A stretch of 64,000 nt of DNA from positions 4,145,308-4,209,307 of the forward strand of contig NZ_CP047491.1 in assembly GCF_009931115.1 (NCBI RefSeq), in the 5' to 3' direction. Position 1 is the stretch's first letter, and every line of letters begins with the position of its first letter. The notes below the pieces were generated by a model. The model saw nothing but the letters and a program-made list of their open reading frames with translations. It made no database searches and was not told where the DNA came from. A program made the translations under genes and the position numbers. This document shows positions 1 to 8,468 of the stretch, piece by piece. Source of the DNA: Microbulbifer hydrolyticus. GTDB lineage: Bacteria > Pseudomonadota > Gammaproteobacteria > Pseudomonadales > Cellvibrionaceae.

Positions 1-14
1 AGAGCGGCCTTCTT

Positions 15-20
15 TATAAT
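15..20 (+). promoter_or_regulatory. Perfect -10 hexamer, probable engB promoter
   Basis: TATAAT lies at 15-20. Its -35 element would fall before the window begins, so the promoter cannot be fully checked. Transcription starting near 27 would give a 5' leader of about 140 bases before the engB start at 167. A second weak AT-rich site (TTATAT at 127-132) has no convincing -35 partner. Confidence 0.45.
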
Positions 21-166
21 GCTGTTCATACGTCGTCCTGTTGCGCGCTGAAATTTTGCATCCGATCTTCGTTGCTGGCGGCTTACCATACGCCCGGCAG
101 CCATCAGCGACGTTAAAACCGCGGCATTATATACTTGCGCGCCATCTGAGTGTACCGGGAAGACTC

Positions 167-841
167 ATGTCTGAATCCAATGTAGAACGAATCAATTTCC
201 GCCGTGCGGAATTTTTAACCAGCGCGCCGACTCTGGCGGAGTGTCCGGAGGACTCCGGCGCCGAAGTGGCCTTTGCCGGGCGCTCCAACGCCGGCAAGTC
301 CAGCGCCATCAATGCGCTTACCGACAACGGCAAGCTGGCACGTACCTCCAAGACCCCGGGCCGCACCCAGCTGATCAACTTTTTCACGTTGAGCGAACAG
401 CAGCGTCTTGTCGACCTACCGGGATACGGCTACGCCAAGGTCGCGCGCTCGATGAAGGACGAGTGGCAACGGCACCTGGCCTTCTATCTCGAGCAGCGCC
501 AGTGCCTCAGGGGCCTGGTGCTGCTGATGGACATCCGCCAGCCACTGAAGGAGTTCGACCTGCACATGCTCACCTGGGCGGTCAATTCCGGTCTGCCCGC
601 GCATATCCTGCTCACCAAAGCAGACAAGCTGAAAAACGGCCCTGCCAACAATACCCGCTTCGCGGTCGAAAAAGAGCTGAAAACCCTGGAACTGGACAAG
701 AACGTGACGGTTCAGATCTTTTCCGCGCCCAAGCGCAAGGGGCTGGACAAACTGGAGGCGCGCCTGAACCAGTGGCTGGCTCTGACGCCGGAGGGTAGCG
801 GAAACGAACCGGCGGAGGGGGAGAACCCCGGCGAAGCGTAA
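167..841 (+). CDS. engB: Ribosome biogenesis GTP-binding protein EngB/YsxC
   Basis: A small essential GTPase of 224 aa that helps assemble the large ribosomal subunit in the cytoplasm. All G motifs are visible: G1 GRSNAGKS at residues 38-45, G3 DLPGYG at 83-88, G4 TKAD at 150-153 and a G5-like SAPKRKG near the C-terminus. Length and motif order match the family. The frame is open from 41, but the ATG at 167 is preferred because the protein begins [17 protein letters not shown] as family members do and GGGAAG precedes it. It converges on polA, the classic polA-engB neighbourhood of gammaproteobacteria. The last 20 residues are a Glu/Gly/Pro-rich tail with no known role. Confidence 0.95.
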   Translation: MSESNVERINFRRAEFLTSAPTLAECPEDSGAEVAFAGRSNAGKSSAINALTDNGKLARTSKTPGRTQLINFFTLSEQQRLVDLPGYGYAKVARSMKDEWQRHLAFYLEQRQCLRGLVLLMDIRQPLKEFDLHMLTWAVNSGLPAHILLTKADKLKNGPANNTRFAVEKELKTLELDKNVTVQIFSAPKRKGLDKLEARLNQWLALTPEGSGNEPAEGENPGEA

Positions 842-1123
842 GCGCTGGCAAGTCACTCAAGTAGGCGCGCAGGGTCGCCAGTTCCTGATCCAAATTCCAA
901 CGGGGGAGCAGACAAAGCCCGCTCTCCGGGTCCGCTGGGCAAAATACCCTGCAGCCCCGCACCGGATGTGAAATGGTCCGCCAGATTTCTACTAAACTGA
1001 AAACAACGGCGGCCAGAATCGTCTGGTAAGCGATGCGGGCGTGTCGCCATTGACACTCTCAGCACGCGGAGTCCGCGGTTTGTTCCGTTACCGGGCCGGT
1101 GACGCGGGCAAGAAATGACGGGC

Positions 1124-1155
1124 AAAAAAAAGCCGGCAGATTGCAGCTGCCGGCT
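1124..1155 (-). terminator. Intrinsic terminator, minus strand
   Basis: Stem AGCCGGCAG (1131-1139) pairs perfectly with CTGCCGGCT (1147-1155) around a 7-base loop. On the minus strand it is followed by a run of eight T (A-run 1124-1131). It lies about 370 bases beyond another terminator, which implies a separate transcript between them. Confidence 0.8.
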
Positions 1156-1460
1156 AGGGGTCAGTGCCCTTGGGGACGGGCACCTTGGGGAACACGCCCA
1201 GGGGGACGGGCGCGCTCTTGGGTTCTCACCCAAATTCCACTGCATCCGATGCGTTTCCTTCAATACAAAGACTAAGCTGGGCCGCTGGGGTTCCCCACTC
1301 TTTTTCTTCGTGTTGCTCTCCGGTATTCGGATACCGGGAATGTATCCCACAAGCCTGCCCCGCTGGGATAAAAAATTCTGTTATTGAGACTTAATTCTCC
1401 CGGGCGGGCTAAATTTTCACTGACTCGTGCAATAAATCGACACGGCCACCGTCTTGCCGT
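1124..1460 (-). ncRNA. Candidate small RNA in the polA-engB gap
   Basis: A transcript here would start somewhere below 1460 and stop at the terminator at 1124-1155. It would contain a stem TATCCCA/TGGGATA (1343-1370), a stem with a 4-nt loop (1320-1337) and an unpaired C-rich segment where CCCGTCCCC occurs twice, the kind of sequence that can pair with ribosome binding sites. The position equals that of Spot 42 (spf) in enterobacteria, downstream of polA on its strand. I see no primary-sequence likeness to Spot 42 and no clean -10 box, so the start point and the existence of the RNA are inferred. Confidence 0.35.
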
Positions 1461-1496
1461 GTCAACAGGCTTTCGCGAGATGTACAAATTTTGGGC

Positions 1497-1538
1497 AAAA
1501 AAAAGCCCCGATGGGGGTAGCTTCGGGGCGAGGGGCTT
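1497..1538 (-). terminator. Intrinsic terminator downstream of polA
   Basis: On the minus strand GCCCCGA (1505-1511) pairs with TCGGGGC (1523-1529), or alternatively AAGCCCC (1503-1509) with GGGGCTT (1532-1538), followed by eight T (A-run 1497-1504). This is the likely end of the polA message. Confidence 0.8.
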
Positions 1539-1595
1539 CTGACTAAGCTTTGGGGGATGATGCTTCAATTCAACGATCTTGCTTAGTTAGAGGGG

Positions 1596-1625
1596 CGGTT
1601 TCCGGTGGAGTTCCACCGGAAACCG
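1596..1625. repeat. Perfect 13-bp inverted repeat just past polA
   Basis: CGGTTTCCGGTGG (1596-1608) is exactly complementary to 1613-1625, with loop AGTT. It sits 26 bases beyond the polA stop. No T-run follows it on the minus strand, so it looks like a 3'-end stabilising hairpin rather than a terminator. Confidence 0.6.
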
Positions 1626-1650
1626 AAAAATCGCAAAAAAATGGAAATTT

Positions 1651-4395
1651 TTAGTGCGCCTCGTCCCAGTTGGCCCCTTCCCCGAGGTCCGCTATCAGCG
1701 GCACATCCAATTCCGCGGCGGCCTGCATCAGTTCCGGAATTCGCTTGACCACCAGATCCCGCTCGTCGGCTGGCACTTCCAGTACCAGTTCATCGTGCAC
1801 CTGCATGATCAGGCGGGACTTGAGTTTTTCTTCACGCAGCCACGTATCCGCCGCGATCATCGCGCGCTTGATAATGTCCGCTGCCGTGCCCTGCATCGGT
1901 GCATTGATCGCGGTGCGCTCCGCCGCCTGGCGCTGCATGCCGTTGCGAGAATTGATCTCCGGCAGGTACAGGCGGCGCCCGAACAGGGTTTCCACATAGC
2001 CCTTCTCCGCCGCCTGTTTGCGGGTGCTCTCCATATAGTCGAGTACACCTGGGTAGCGCTCGAAGTAGCGGTCGATATAGGTCTGGGCATCCGCACGCGG
2101 GATATCCAGCTGCTTGGCGAGGCCAAATGCACTCATGCCGTAGATCAGGCCGAAGTTGATTGCCTTGGCGCGGCGTCGCTGCTCATCGGTCACCTCGTCG
2201 GCCGGCACTTCGAATACCTCGGCGGCGGTGGCGCGGTGAATGTCGGCACCTTCGGCAAACGCATCCAGCAGCCCCTTGTCGCCGGACAGGTGCGCCATGA
2301 TGCGCAGTTCAATCTGCGAGTAATCCGCGGCCACGATCACGCTGCCACCGTTAATCCGCGGATCAGCCACAAACGCCTGACGGATACGGCGGCCTTCTTC
2401 CGTACGAATCGGGATGTTCTGCAGGTTGGGGTCGGAGGACGACAGGCGGCCGGTGGCCGCCACCGCCTGGTGGTAGGAGGTGTGTACACGGCCGGTTGCC
2501 GGGTCGATCATCTGCGGCAGTTTGTCGGTATAGGTGTTCTTGAGCTTGGCCATGCCGCGGTACTGCATGATCAGCGCCGGCAGCTTGTGCGACAGGGCCA
2601 GTTCCTGCAACACCGGTTCGGCGGTGGAAGGTGCTCCCTTGGGGGTTTTCTTGATCACCGGGATCTCGAGTTTCTCGAACAGGATGGTGCCCAGCTGTTT
2701 GGTGGAGCCGAGATTGAATTCCTCGCCGGCTTCCTCATACGCCTGCTGTTCCAGCTCGCGCATTTTCTGCTCCAGCTCGCCGGACTGTTTTTTCAGCATC
2801 GCCGCGTCGATATAGGCCCCGTTGCGCTCGATATGCACCAGCACCGGCAGCAGCGGCATCTCGATCTCGTCCAGCACCTTTTCCAAACTCGGCTCTTTGG
2901 CCAGGCGTCCACTCAGGTCCTGGTGCAGGCGCAAGGTGATGTCGGCATCTTCCGCCGCGTAGGGGCCTGCCTTGTCCAGCTCGATCTGGTTGAAGGTGAG
3001 CTGTTTGGCACCCTTGCCGGCGATATCTTCAAACTTGACCGTGGATTCGCCCAGGTACTTCTGCGCGAGGCTGTCCATATCGTGGCGGCTGGCAGTGCTG
3101 TTGAGAATGTAGGATTCCAGCATGGTATCGCGTGCGATGCCACGCAGCTGGATATCGTAATTGGCGAGAATATGGCTGTCGTACTTGAGGTTCTGCCCCA
3201 CCTTTTTGAGGCGCTCGTCTTCCAGCAGCGGTTTCAGTTTTCTCAGCGCGCTGTCGAAATCAACTTGCGCCGGAGCCCCCATGTAATCGTGGGCCAGCGG
3301 TAAATACGCGGCCTCGCCGGCTTCTACGGCAAAACTCACCCCTACCAGTTTCGCCTGCATGTAGTTGAGGCTGGTGGTTTCTGTGTCAAACGCGAAGATG
3401 TCAGCGGATTTCAGCTTTTCCAGCCAGAGATCGAGCTCTTTCTCATCGGTGATGATGCTGTAGTTTCGCTCCACTACGAGTGCTTCCGCCGCAGAGTCCG
3501 CGTCGTCACTGCCACCGAGTTCATCCACCCAGCTGCGGAATTCCAGCTCGCTGAACATTTCCCGCAGCTTGTCCGTATCCGGCTCGCTGTTGGCCAGTGT
3601 CTCCGGCCGGTAGTCCATTTCCACATCGGTCTTGATGGTGGCGAGCAAATAGGACATGTCTGCAGCCTGTTTGTGCTCCGCCATTTTCTTCGCCAGCGTC
3701 TTGGAACCGCGGAAGCCGAGTGGCGCGATTGCATCCAGGTCCGCGTAAATGTCTTTCAGGCTGCCCAGGTTCTGCAGCAGCGCCAGCGCGGTTTTCTCAC
3801 CCACGCCTGGCACCCCCGGGATGTTGTCGGACTTGTCACCCATCAGGGCGAGGAAGTCGATGATCAGCTCCGGGCCAACGCCGAACTTTTCCTTCACCCC
3901 TTCCACATCGAGCACGGTGTTGGACATGGTATTCACCAGCGTCACCCCGGGGCGCACCAGCTGGGCCATGTCCTTGTCACCGGTGGAGATGATCACTTCG
4001 ATGCCCTTGTCGGCAGCTTGCAGGGCCAGGGTGCCGATGACGTCGTCGGCTTCCACACCCTCGATGACCAGACGCGGCAGACCCATCGCATCGATGATGT
4101 CGTGGATCGGCTGGATCTGCGCACGGAGGTCGTCCGGCATGGGCGGGCGATGGGACTTGTAGTCTTCGAACAGCTCGTCGCGGAAGGTCTTGCCTTTGGC
4201 GTCAAAAACGACGACCACCGGGCTGTCCGGATGCTCCTTGAGGTGCTTGCGCAGCATGGAAATTACCCCCCGCACCGCGCCGGTGGGCTGGCCCTGGCTG
4301 GTGGCCAGCGGCGGCAGGGCATGAAAAGCACGGTACAGGTAAGAGGAGCCATCTACCAGGATCAGTGGCGCAGAAGAAGTCTTGTCGTTGCTCAT
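1651..4395 (-). CDS. polA: DNA polymerase I
   Basis: Repair and Okazaki-fragment polymerase of 914 aa. The N-terminal third is the 5'-nuclease domain ([20 protein letters not shown] at the start, then [12 protein letters not shown] and [21 protein letters not shown]). The 3'-5' exonuclease domain follows, with the proofreading motif FDTET near residue 335, so proofreading should be intact. The C-terminal half is the polymerase, with [22 protein letters not shown] and MQVHDELV. The frame is open upstream to 4539, but the ATG at 4395 gives the family N-terminus; the extra 48 residues have no family character. No clear Shine-Dalgarno precedes 4395, so the start is slightly uncertain. The ending ANWDEAH matches the E. 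coli enzyme's ENWDQAH. Confidence 0.97.
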   Translation of the reverse strand: MSNDKTSSAPLILVDGSSYLYRAFHALPPLATSQGQPTGAVRGVISMLRKHLKEHPDSPVVVVFDAKGKTFRDELFEDYKSHRPPMPDDLRAQIQPIHDIIDAMGLPRLVIEGVEADDVIGTLALQAADKGIEVIISTGDKDMAQLVRPGVTLVNTMSNTVLDVEGVKEKFGVGPELIIDFLALMGDKSDNIPGVPGVGEKTALALLQNLGSLKDIYADLDAIAPLGFRGSKTLAKKMAEHKQAADMSYLLATIKTDVEMDYRPETLANSEPDTDKLREMFSELEFRSWVDELGGSDDADSAAEALVVERNYSIITDEKELDLWLEKLKSADIFAFDTETTSLNYMQAKLVGVSFAVEAGEAAYLPLAHDYMGAPAQVDFDSALRKLKPLLEDERLKKVGQNLKYDSHILANYDIQLRGIARDTMLESYILNSTASRHDMDSLAQKYLGESTVKFEDIAGKGAKQLTFNQIELDKAGPYAAEDADITLRLHQDLSGRLAKEPSLEKVLDEIEMPLLPVLVHIERNGAYIDAAMLKKQSGELEQKMRELEQQAYEEAGEEFNLGSTKQLGTILFEKLEIPVIKKTPKGAPSTAEPVLQELALSHKLPALIMQYRGMAKLKNTYTDKLPQMIDPATGRVHTSYHQAVAATGRLSSSDPNLQNIPIRTEEGRRIRQAFVADPRINGGSVIVAADYSQIELRIMAHLSGDKGLLDAFAEGADIHRATAAEVFEVPADEVTDEQRRRAKAINFGLIYGMSAFGLAKQLDIPRADAQTYIDRYFERYPGVLDYMESTRKQAAEKGYVETLFGRRLYLPEINSRNGMQRQAAERTAINAPMQGTAADIIKRAMIAADTWLREEKLKSRLIMQVHDELVLEVPADERDLVVKRIPELMQAAAELDVPLIADLGEGANWDEAH

Positions 4396-4594
4396 ATACA
4401 GAAGGGAAGCCAGATTGTGATTTGCAGGTCTTTTGTGGGGCGACAGGATAACCGCGATTGCATCTTTTCGCTCGCACCGACCACCCAGAATCAATCCGTC
4501 CACCGATACAGCGGCGCCAGTCATCGCACTGTCGCCCACCTCTCTCCGCCACCTTCTAGGCTTTGTATAGGGAAATTATGCAGAGGTTATCGAG

Positions 4595-5050
4595 ATGGAC
4601 GCCCGCTCTTTACTTTTGGGGCTGTTGGCCAGTGCACTGACCTGCGCGGCCTTCGCCACGGAAGAAACCAGTACCCAAGTATCCGGCACTGCGAACACAC
4701 CGGAAACCATGGAACATGTGGAGGTCATTGGCTATCCGACGCCAGCGCCTTCCGCACAGGAAGCCGCCACGGACATACCGTCCAGTGCCGAACAGCTTGC
4801 ACAGCAACAGCGACAGGAGCTGTTACGCGCGGCACGCCAGGCGCAATTGCAGCAACTGGAGGCGTTCCAGCTGGAAGGCAAACGCCTTGAAGGCGAGGAA
4901 GTGGCGCAGCAGGCCCCGGAACAGCTCAAGCAACTGGAGCCGGCCGCGCTGAAAATCGAGGCGGACAGCGAGCTGGAAGAAGAAGCCACCGCGATCGAGC
5001 CGACACAGGAAAATCAGCCGGAACAGGAACCACTGCAGGAACCCAGCTGA
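4595..5050 (+). CDS. Small secreted Gln/Glu-rich protein of unknown function
   Basis: A 151-aa protein I do not recognise. It begins with a signal peptide (MDARSLLLGLLASALTCAAFA, cleavage expected near residue 21). Then comes a Thr/Pro-rich stretch, then from about residue 65 a long Gln/Glu/Leu/Ala-rich segment that looks helical and probably coiled-coil, ending in an acidic Gln/Glu/Pro tail. AGAGG precedes the ATG at a workable distance. It is divergent from polA and converges on znuA with only 6 bases between stops. Export to the periplasm or outer membrane is inferred; no catalytic motif is visible. Confidence 0.7.
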   Translation: MDARSLLLGLLASALTCAAFATEETSTQVSGTANTPETMEHVEVIGYPTPAPSAQEAATDIPSSAEQLAQQQRQELLRAARQAQLQQLEAFQLEGKRLEGEEVAQQAPEQLKQLEPAALKIEADSELEEEATAIEPTQENQPEQEPLQEPS

Positions 5051-5056
5051 GCGCAG

Positions 5057-6016
5057 TTACCGGCTGCGATCGGGAATCGCACCCAGGCATTTGCGCGCAT
5101 CGGCGAGCAACTGCGCCATCAGCGCAGGGTAATCCGCATCCGCCGGCAGGCGCGTGCCCAGTGGGTCCAGCGCCTCATAGCCGAGATTCAGGTGCCCCGC
5201 GGTCTGTCGATCCCGGTCGTTGGCAGGTACCTCACCGAACAGGCATCCGCGCGCCTGCCCGTTTTCGGACAATTCATGTGTCTCCAGCATGGCGCGGGCC
5301 CCATGCTGATGGCTGGCAGAGCTGCCGAGGCTATCCACCTTCACGCCGGCGGGGCCAAAAAACTGGCTGTATGCGGTGTGGGTGGAAACGATGGGGACGT
5401 CCCGATAGGCCCACAGAGCCCGGTCCTGAACTTTCTGCAGGTTCGCCATGGCGCGGGAAAAATCGCGCGCACGGGCGCGAATTTCCTCCGCCTGCGACGG
5501 GTTCAGTGCCGCCAGGCGCGTGGCGATATGTGCGGCCATCACCGCCGCGTTGCGGGGACGCAGCCAGATATGCGGGTCAGCCGCATCCGCGCCGTCAAAT
5601 TCGTAGCCACCGGCCGCCAACAACCCCAGCTGCTTTTCCGCCGGCAACAATGCCATCTGCCGCGCCAGCACCGATTCCATTTCCGGCCCCAACCAGATCA
5701 CCAGCTGTGCCGACTCCATCACCATGCGGTCGCTGATCTTTGGCGCATAGTGGTGGGGGTCTCCATTGCGCACCAGCTGCTTGATCGACACCTGTGGCCC
5801 GGCGACTTCACGGACAATCATTGCCAACGGCCTTATGCTGACCACGAGGGTCGCGGCTCCGTCACCGGGGCTTGCCTTTCCAACCGTTTCCACCGGTTCA
5901 CCTGCATTCTGCTTTCCACAGGCGGCGAGAAAGAGTGCCAGGACGGCGATGAAAATCAGCGGGAATACAGATGTCGTCGGACGAATCTCGTGACTACCAG
6001 GCAATGTGACCACCAC
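5057..6016 (-). CDS. znuA: Zinc ABC transporter substrate-binding lipoprotein ZnuA
   Basis: Periplasmic zinc-capture protein of the ZnuABC high-affinity importer, 319 aa. It has a lipobox ending LAAC with Cys33, so it is probably membrane-anchored. The metal-binding histidines typical of cluster A-I proteins are visible in DPHHYAP (about 88-89), DPHIWLRP (about 149) and STHTAYSQFF (about 213), with a C-terminal Asp in YEALDPLG. The long His-rich loop common in ZnuA is absent; the region before DPHIW is short. The start is a GTG at 6016 with GGA upstream; no ATG is available before the signal peptide. It is divergent from znuCB, sharing an intergenic region with a Zur-like palindrome. Confidence 0.93.
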   Translation of the reverse strand: MVVTLPGSHEIRPTTSVFPLIFIAVLALFLAACGKQNAGEPVETVGKASPGDGAATLVVSIRPLAMIVREVAGPQVSIKQLVRNGDPHHYAPKISDRMVMESAQLVIWLGPEMESVLARQMALLPAEKQLGLLAAGGYEFDGADAADPHIWLRPRNAAVMAAHIATRLAALNPSQAEEIRARARDFSRAMANLQKVQDRALWAYRDVPIVSTHTAYSQFFGPAGVKVDSLGSSASHQHGARAMLETHELSENGQARGCLFGEVPANDRDRQTAGHLNLGYEALDPLGTRLPADADYPALMAQLLADARKCLGAIPDRSR

Positions 6017-6056
6017 AGTTCGGTTTCCGGCGCTTGGCCGGTTGGGGTGAAAAAAA

Positions 6057-6073
6057 GTGCGATATAATCACAC
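6057..6073. promoter_or_regulatory. Zur-like palindromic operator over a -10 box
   Basis: GTGCGATATAATCACAC is an imperfect 17-bp palindrome (GTGNGAT-NNN-ATCNCAC) centred at 6065 between znuA and znuC. It contains a perfect -10 hexamer TATAAT at 6063-6068 on the plus strand. A zinc-uptake locus is the expected target of Zur, and a palindrome over the -10 box would suit repression of both directions. The match to the published Zur consensus is only partial. Confidence 0.5.
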
Positions 6074-6183
6074 CCAGCGTACACTCGCCAGCCATTCACC
6101 CCACACCGCCGGGTTCGGGTAACGGGTAGCTCTCCGCCCCGTCTTTCATTCGTCAATCCACCGTCAGATCACAGGAGTCTCCC

Positions 6184-6984
6184 CTGACCGACAGCCAGCC
6201 GCTTATCCGCGCCCACAATCTCGGCCTTGAAATTGCCGGGCGGCAACTGCTCCGGGATATAACTCTCGAGTTGCAGCCCGCGGAAATCGTTACGGTAATT
6301 GGCCCCAACGGCGCCGGCAAAACCACCCTGTTACGCCTTCTCCTCGGTCTGACCCGCCCGACTTCCGGACGTGTTGAGCGTCGCGCTGGCCTGCGCCTGG
6401 GCTATATGCCCCAACGCCTGCAAATCGACGCCACCATGCCCATGACTGTTGGTCGTTTTCTGCAGTTGGGTATTAATGACGTAAAGGTTGCGGACGCTCT
6501 GGCGCGTGTAGGCGCCCCCCACTTGGCTGGTGCGCGCCTTGCAGATCTGTCCGGGGGAGAGATGCAAAGGGTATTACTGGCCCGCGCGGCGGCGCGAAAA
6601 CCCCAGCTTCTGGTGCTGGATGAGCCCACGCAGGGTGTGGATGTCGGTGGCCAGGGCGAGGTGTATCAGTTAATCGCCCAGCTCCGCGACGAACTCGGCT
6701 GCGGCGTTTTGCTGGTTTCCCACGACCTGCATCTGGTGATGGCGGCTACCGACCGCGTGCTGTGCGTCAACCAGCATATCTGCTGTCATGGCCACCCCGA
6801 ACAGGTGAGTAAGGATCCCGTGTACCTGGAAATGTTCGGTGACAAGCTTGCGCTCTACACCCACCAGCACAACCACCACCACGATCTCAGCGGCGAAGTG
6901 GTGGACGACTGCTGCGACCACGGTCATCTGCAGCATACGCACGGCGGCGACAAGTCGGATAGCAGTGATCGAGGCGAGCCGTGA
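6184..6984 (+). CDS. znuC: Zinc ABC transporter ATP-binding protein ZnuC
   Basis: Cytoplasmic ATPase of the zinc importer, 266 aa. Walker A GPNGAGKTT begins at residue 40, the ABC signature is LSGGEMQRVLLARA, and Walker B is LLVLDEPTQGVD. The C-terminus is rich in His and Cys (HTHQHNHHHD, DDCCDHGH), as is common in ZnuC. The start is unusual: AGGAG at 6173-6177 stands 6 bases before an in-frame CTG at 6184. An in-frame TAG at 6127 and the absence of any ATG, GTG or TTG between leave CTG as the best choice. Starting at the first usual codon (TTG 6271) would remove the first beta strand before Walker A. The stop overlaps the znuB start. Confidence 0.9.
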   Translation: MTDSQPLIRAHNLGLEIAGRQLLRDITLELQPAEIVTVIGPNGAGKTTLLRLLLGLTRPTSGRVERRAGLRLGYMPQRLQIDATMPMTVGRFLQLGINDVKVADALARVGAPHLAGARLADLSGGEMQRVLLARAAARKPQLLVLDEPTQGVDVGGQGEVYQLIAQLRDELGCGVLLVSHDLHLVMAATDRVLCVNQHICCHGHPEQVSKDPVYLEMFGDKLALYTHQHNHHHDLSGEVVDDCCDHGHLQHTHGGDKSDSSDRGEP

Positions 6985-7787
6985 GCGAGTTTACCCAATT
7001 GTTATACAGCCAGTTTCTCTGGTACGCCCTCATCGCCGGCCTATTGGTCGCGCTGGTCAGCGGGCCCCTGGGGTGTTTCGCAGTATGGCGACGGATGGCC
7101 TACTTCGGTGACACCCTCGCACACTCCGCACTCCTCGGGGTAACCCTGGGTTTTGTACTGCATGTCCAGCCGACCCTGGCCGTGGGCGCAAGCAGCTGCC
7201 TGTTGGCGCTGCTGCTAGTCTATTTCCAGCGTCGCCAGGACCTTTCGGTGGACACACTATTGGGGATTCTTTCCCACTCCATGCTGGCGCTGGGGATCAT
7301 CACCATCAGCCTGCTGGATATCAATGTAGATCTGCTGTCTCTGCTGCTGGGCGACCTGCTGGCGGTTTCCCCCCAGGACCTGACCCTGATGGCTGCCGCC
7401 TCTGCGGTTATCGCCGTGCTGCTGTTAGTACTGTGGCCCAAACTGCTGGCGTTTACCCTGCACGAAGAGCTCGCGGCAGTGGAAGGCGTTCGGGTTGAGC
7501 GAATAAGACTGGCACTGATGTTGATGCTGGCGCTGCTGATTGCCATCGCCATGAAGGTGGTGGGCGTACTCCTGATCACTGCCCTGCTGATCATTCCAGC
7601 CGCCGCTGCCCGCCGGATTTCCACAACGCCCGAACAGATGGCCGGCTTCGCCTCGCTGATCGGCTGTATATCCGTACTGATCGGCCTCGCAGCCTCGGTA
7701 CTCTGGGACACGCCGGCAGGTCCATCCATCGTGCTGGCAGCGGGCGCTCTTTTCATGCTCGGCCAACTCCGAAGGGCCGACAGCTAA
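6981..7787 (+). CDS. znuB: Zinc ABC transporter permease ZnuB
   Basis: Membrane channel subunit of the zinc importer, 268 aa, with about eight hydrophobic helices. Family hallmarks are RRMAYFGDTLAHSALLGV near residue 40, the Leu-rich middle helices and the segment MKVVGVLLITALLIIPAAAARR near residue 190. The GTG start at 6981 overlaps the znuC stop in the sequence GTGA, so translation is probably coupled. With divergent znuA this completes a znuABC set. Confidence 0.95.
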   Translation: MSEFTQLLYSQFLWYALIAGLLVALVSGPLGCFAVWRRMAYFGDTLAHSALLGVTLGFVLHVQPTLAVGASSCLLALLLVYFQRRQDLSVDTLLGILSHSMLALGIITISLLDINVDLLSLLLGDLLAVSPQDLTLMAAASAVIAVLLLVLWPKLLAFTLHEELAAVEGVRVERIRLALMLMLALLIAIAMKVVGVLLITALLIIPAAAARRISTTPEQMAGFASLIGCISVLIGLAASVLWDTPAGPSIVLAAGALFMLGQLRRADS

Positions 7788-7797
7788 GACGCTTGCT

Positions 7798-7944
7798 CTA
7801 GCGCCCGGCACCGCGCCGCCTATTCTGACGCTGCTGAACTCGCTCGCTGCCAGCGCGGTGAAATCCATACACGGTAAGTCCGATGCCAATCAGCATCAGC
7901 ACGAACACGGCCAGGCCCACATAGAAAATTAGCGCGTCAGACAT
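7798..7944 (-). CDS. Single-span membrane microprotein (48 aa)
   Basis: A short frame below usual gene-calling limits. The product MSDALIFYVGLAVFVLMLIG... has one transmembrane helix (about residues 5-28) followed by a strongly basic tail with many Arg and Gln, so the C-terminus is expected in the cytoplasm. The ATG lies 4 bases after the stop of the 58-aa gene upstream, with no good ribosome site of its own, which suggests translational coupling. It is the last of three small membrane proteins in a row. Function unknown. Confidence 0.6.
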   Translation of the reverse strand: MSDALIFYVGLAVFVLMLIGIGLTVYGFHRAGSERVQQRQNRRRGAGR

Positions 7945-7948
7945 GTTG

Positions 7949-8125
7949 CTACCGATGCGCCAGGAGCGCGGATACTTTCACGTAGATACCGAATGCCAGA
8001 ATTGTGGGAACCCACAACGCGGTAAACAAACCCTGCTCACGATATCCGTTGAACCAGAGATAGCAGGACAGTGCAAACGCGATGGCTACCGCGAGAAAGA
8101 TAAACAGATCGGATAACCGGAACAT
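7949..8125 (-). CDS. Small two-helix membrane protein (58 aa)
   Basis: The product MFRLSDLFIFLAVAIAFALS... has two hydrophobic helices (about 7-24 and 33-49) joined by the short hydrophilic turn NGYREQG. AAGGAG with a 6-base spacer precedes the ATG at 8125, a strong start signal; an 18-residue upstream extension of the frame is charged and unlikely. It sits 25 bases after the stop of the 64-aa gene and 4 bases before the 48-aa gene. Function unknown. Confidence 0.7.
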   Translation of the reverse strand: MFRLSDLFIFLAVAIAFALSCYLWFNGYREQGLFTALWVPTILAFGIYVKVSALLAHR

Positions 8126-8150
8126 GTACGGCTCCTTGTCCTTCAGAGAT

Positions 8151-8345
8151 TTAATCTTGCCAGAACCCGATGGCGGCAATTAGCAGACCCGCTATGGCGA
8201 TCGAGGCCGGAATTCTCAGGCCGGGAATGCCGAATACTGCCACCATGGATGGCGCCCATCCGAACAGCCCCAATACCAGCCAGACCGCCCATGGCAACAC
8301 CACGACAAGCCCGGCATAGCCGAGCCAACGCCGCCTGTTTAGCAC
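8151..8345 (-). CDS. Small membrane protein (64 aa)
   Basis: The product MLNRRRWLGYAGLVVVLPWA... has a basic N-terminus and two hydrophobic segments (about 8-29 and 46-61) separated by a Gly/Pro/Arg-containing loop, ending FWQD. The start is a GTG at 8345 with only a weak CAGG upstream, so the N-terminus is less certain. First of three consecutive small membrane proteins, 123 bases downstream of the CPBP protease gene. Function unknown. Confidence 0.6.
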   Translation of the reverse strand: MLNRRRWLGYAGLVVVLPWAVWLVLGLFGWAPSMVAVFGIPGLRIPASIAIAGLLIAAIGFWQD

Positions 8346-8468
8346 GGGCCAGTGCCTGAAAATCGAATCTGTGTACGCATCGTCTAACCACCGCCAGGCT
8401 TCTATGCAGACTAGCCCATTGCGGCAAAAAGCGCTCGAGTCTTGCGACAGCGCCTTTCCGGGCGACGA

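Larger units (their letters stand above)
842..1650. other. 809-base gap between engB and polA with structured RNA signals
   Basis: No credible protein gene is seen here; open frames are Arg/Pro-rich and overlap hairpins. Reading the minus strand away from polA, the gap holds a perfect 13-bp stem (1596-1625), a terminator (1497-1538), a hexamer TTGACA (complement of 1460-1465), an 8-bp inverted repeat (1439-1446 / 1456-1463), two further stems (1343-1349 / 1364-1370 and 1320-1326 / 1331-1337), a C-rich stretch with two copies of CCCGTCCCC, and a second terminator (1124-1155). Nothing structured was seen between 842 and about 1100. Confidence 0.7.

Noticed and set aside
853..1350. 165-codon minus-strand open frame in the engB-polA gap
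   Set aside because: Arg/Pro/Ser-rich composition, runs through a terminator and hairpins, no ribosome site, no family character.
1124..1496. Direct Spot 42 homologue
   Set aside because: Same position, but no recognisable Spot 42 sequence.
1654..3303. 549-codon plus-strand open frame opposite polA
   Set aside because: Mirror of the polA codon pattern; His/Gln/Arg-rich product with no domain.
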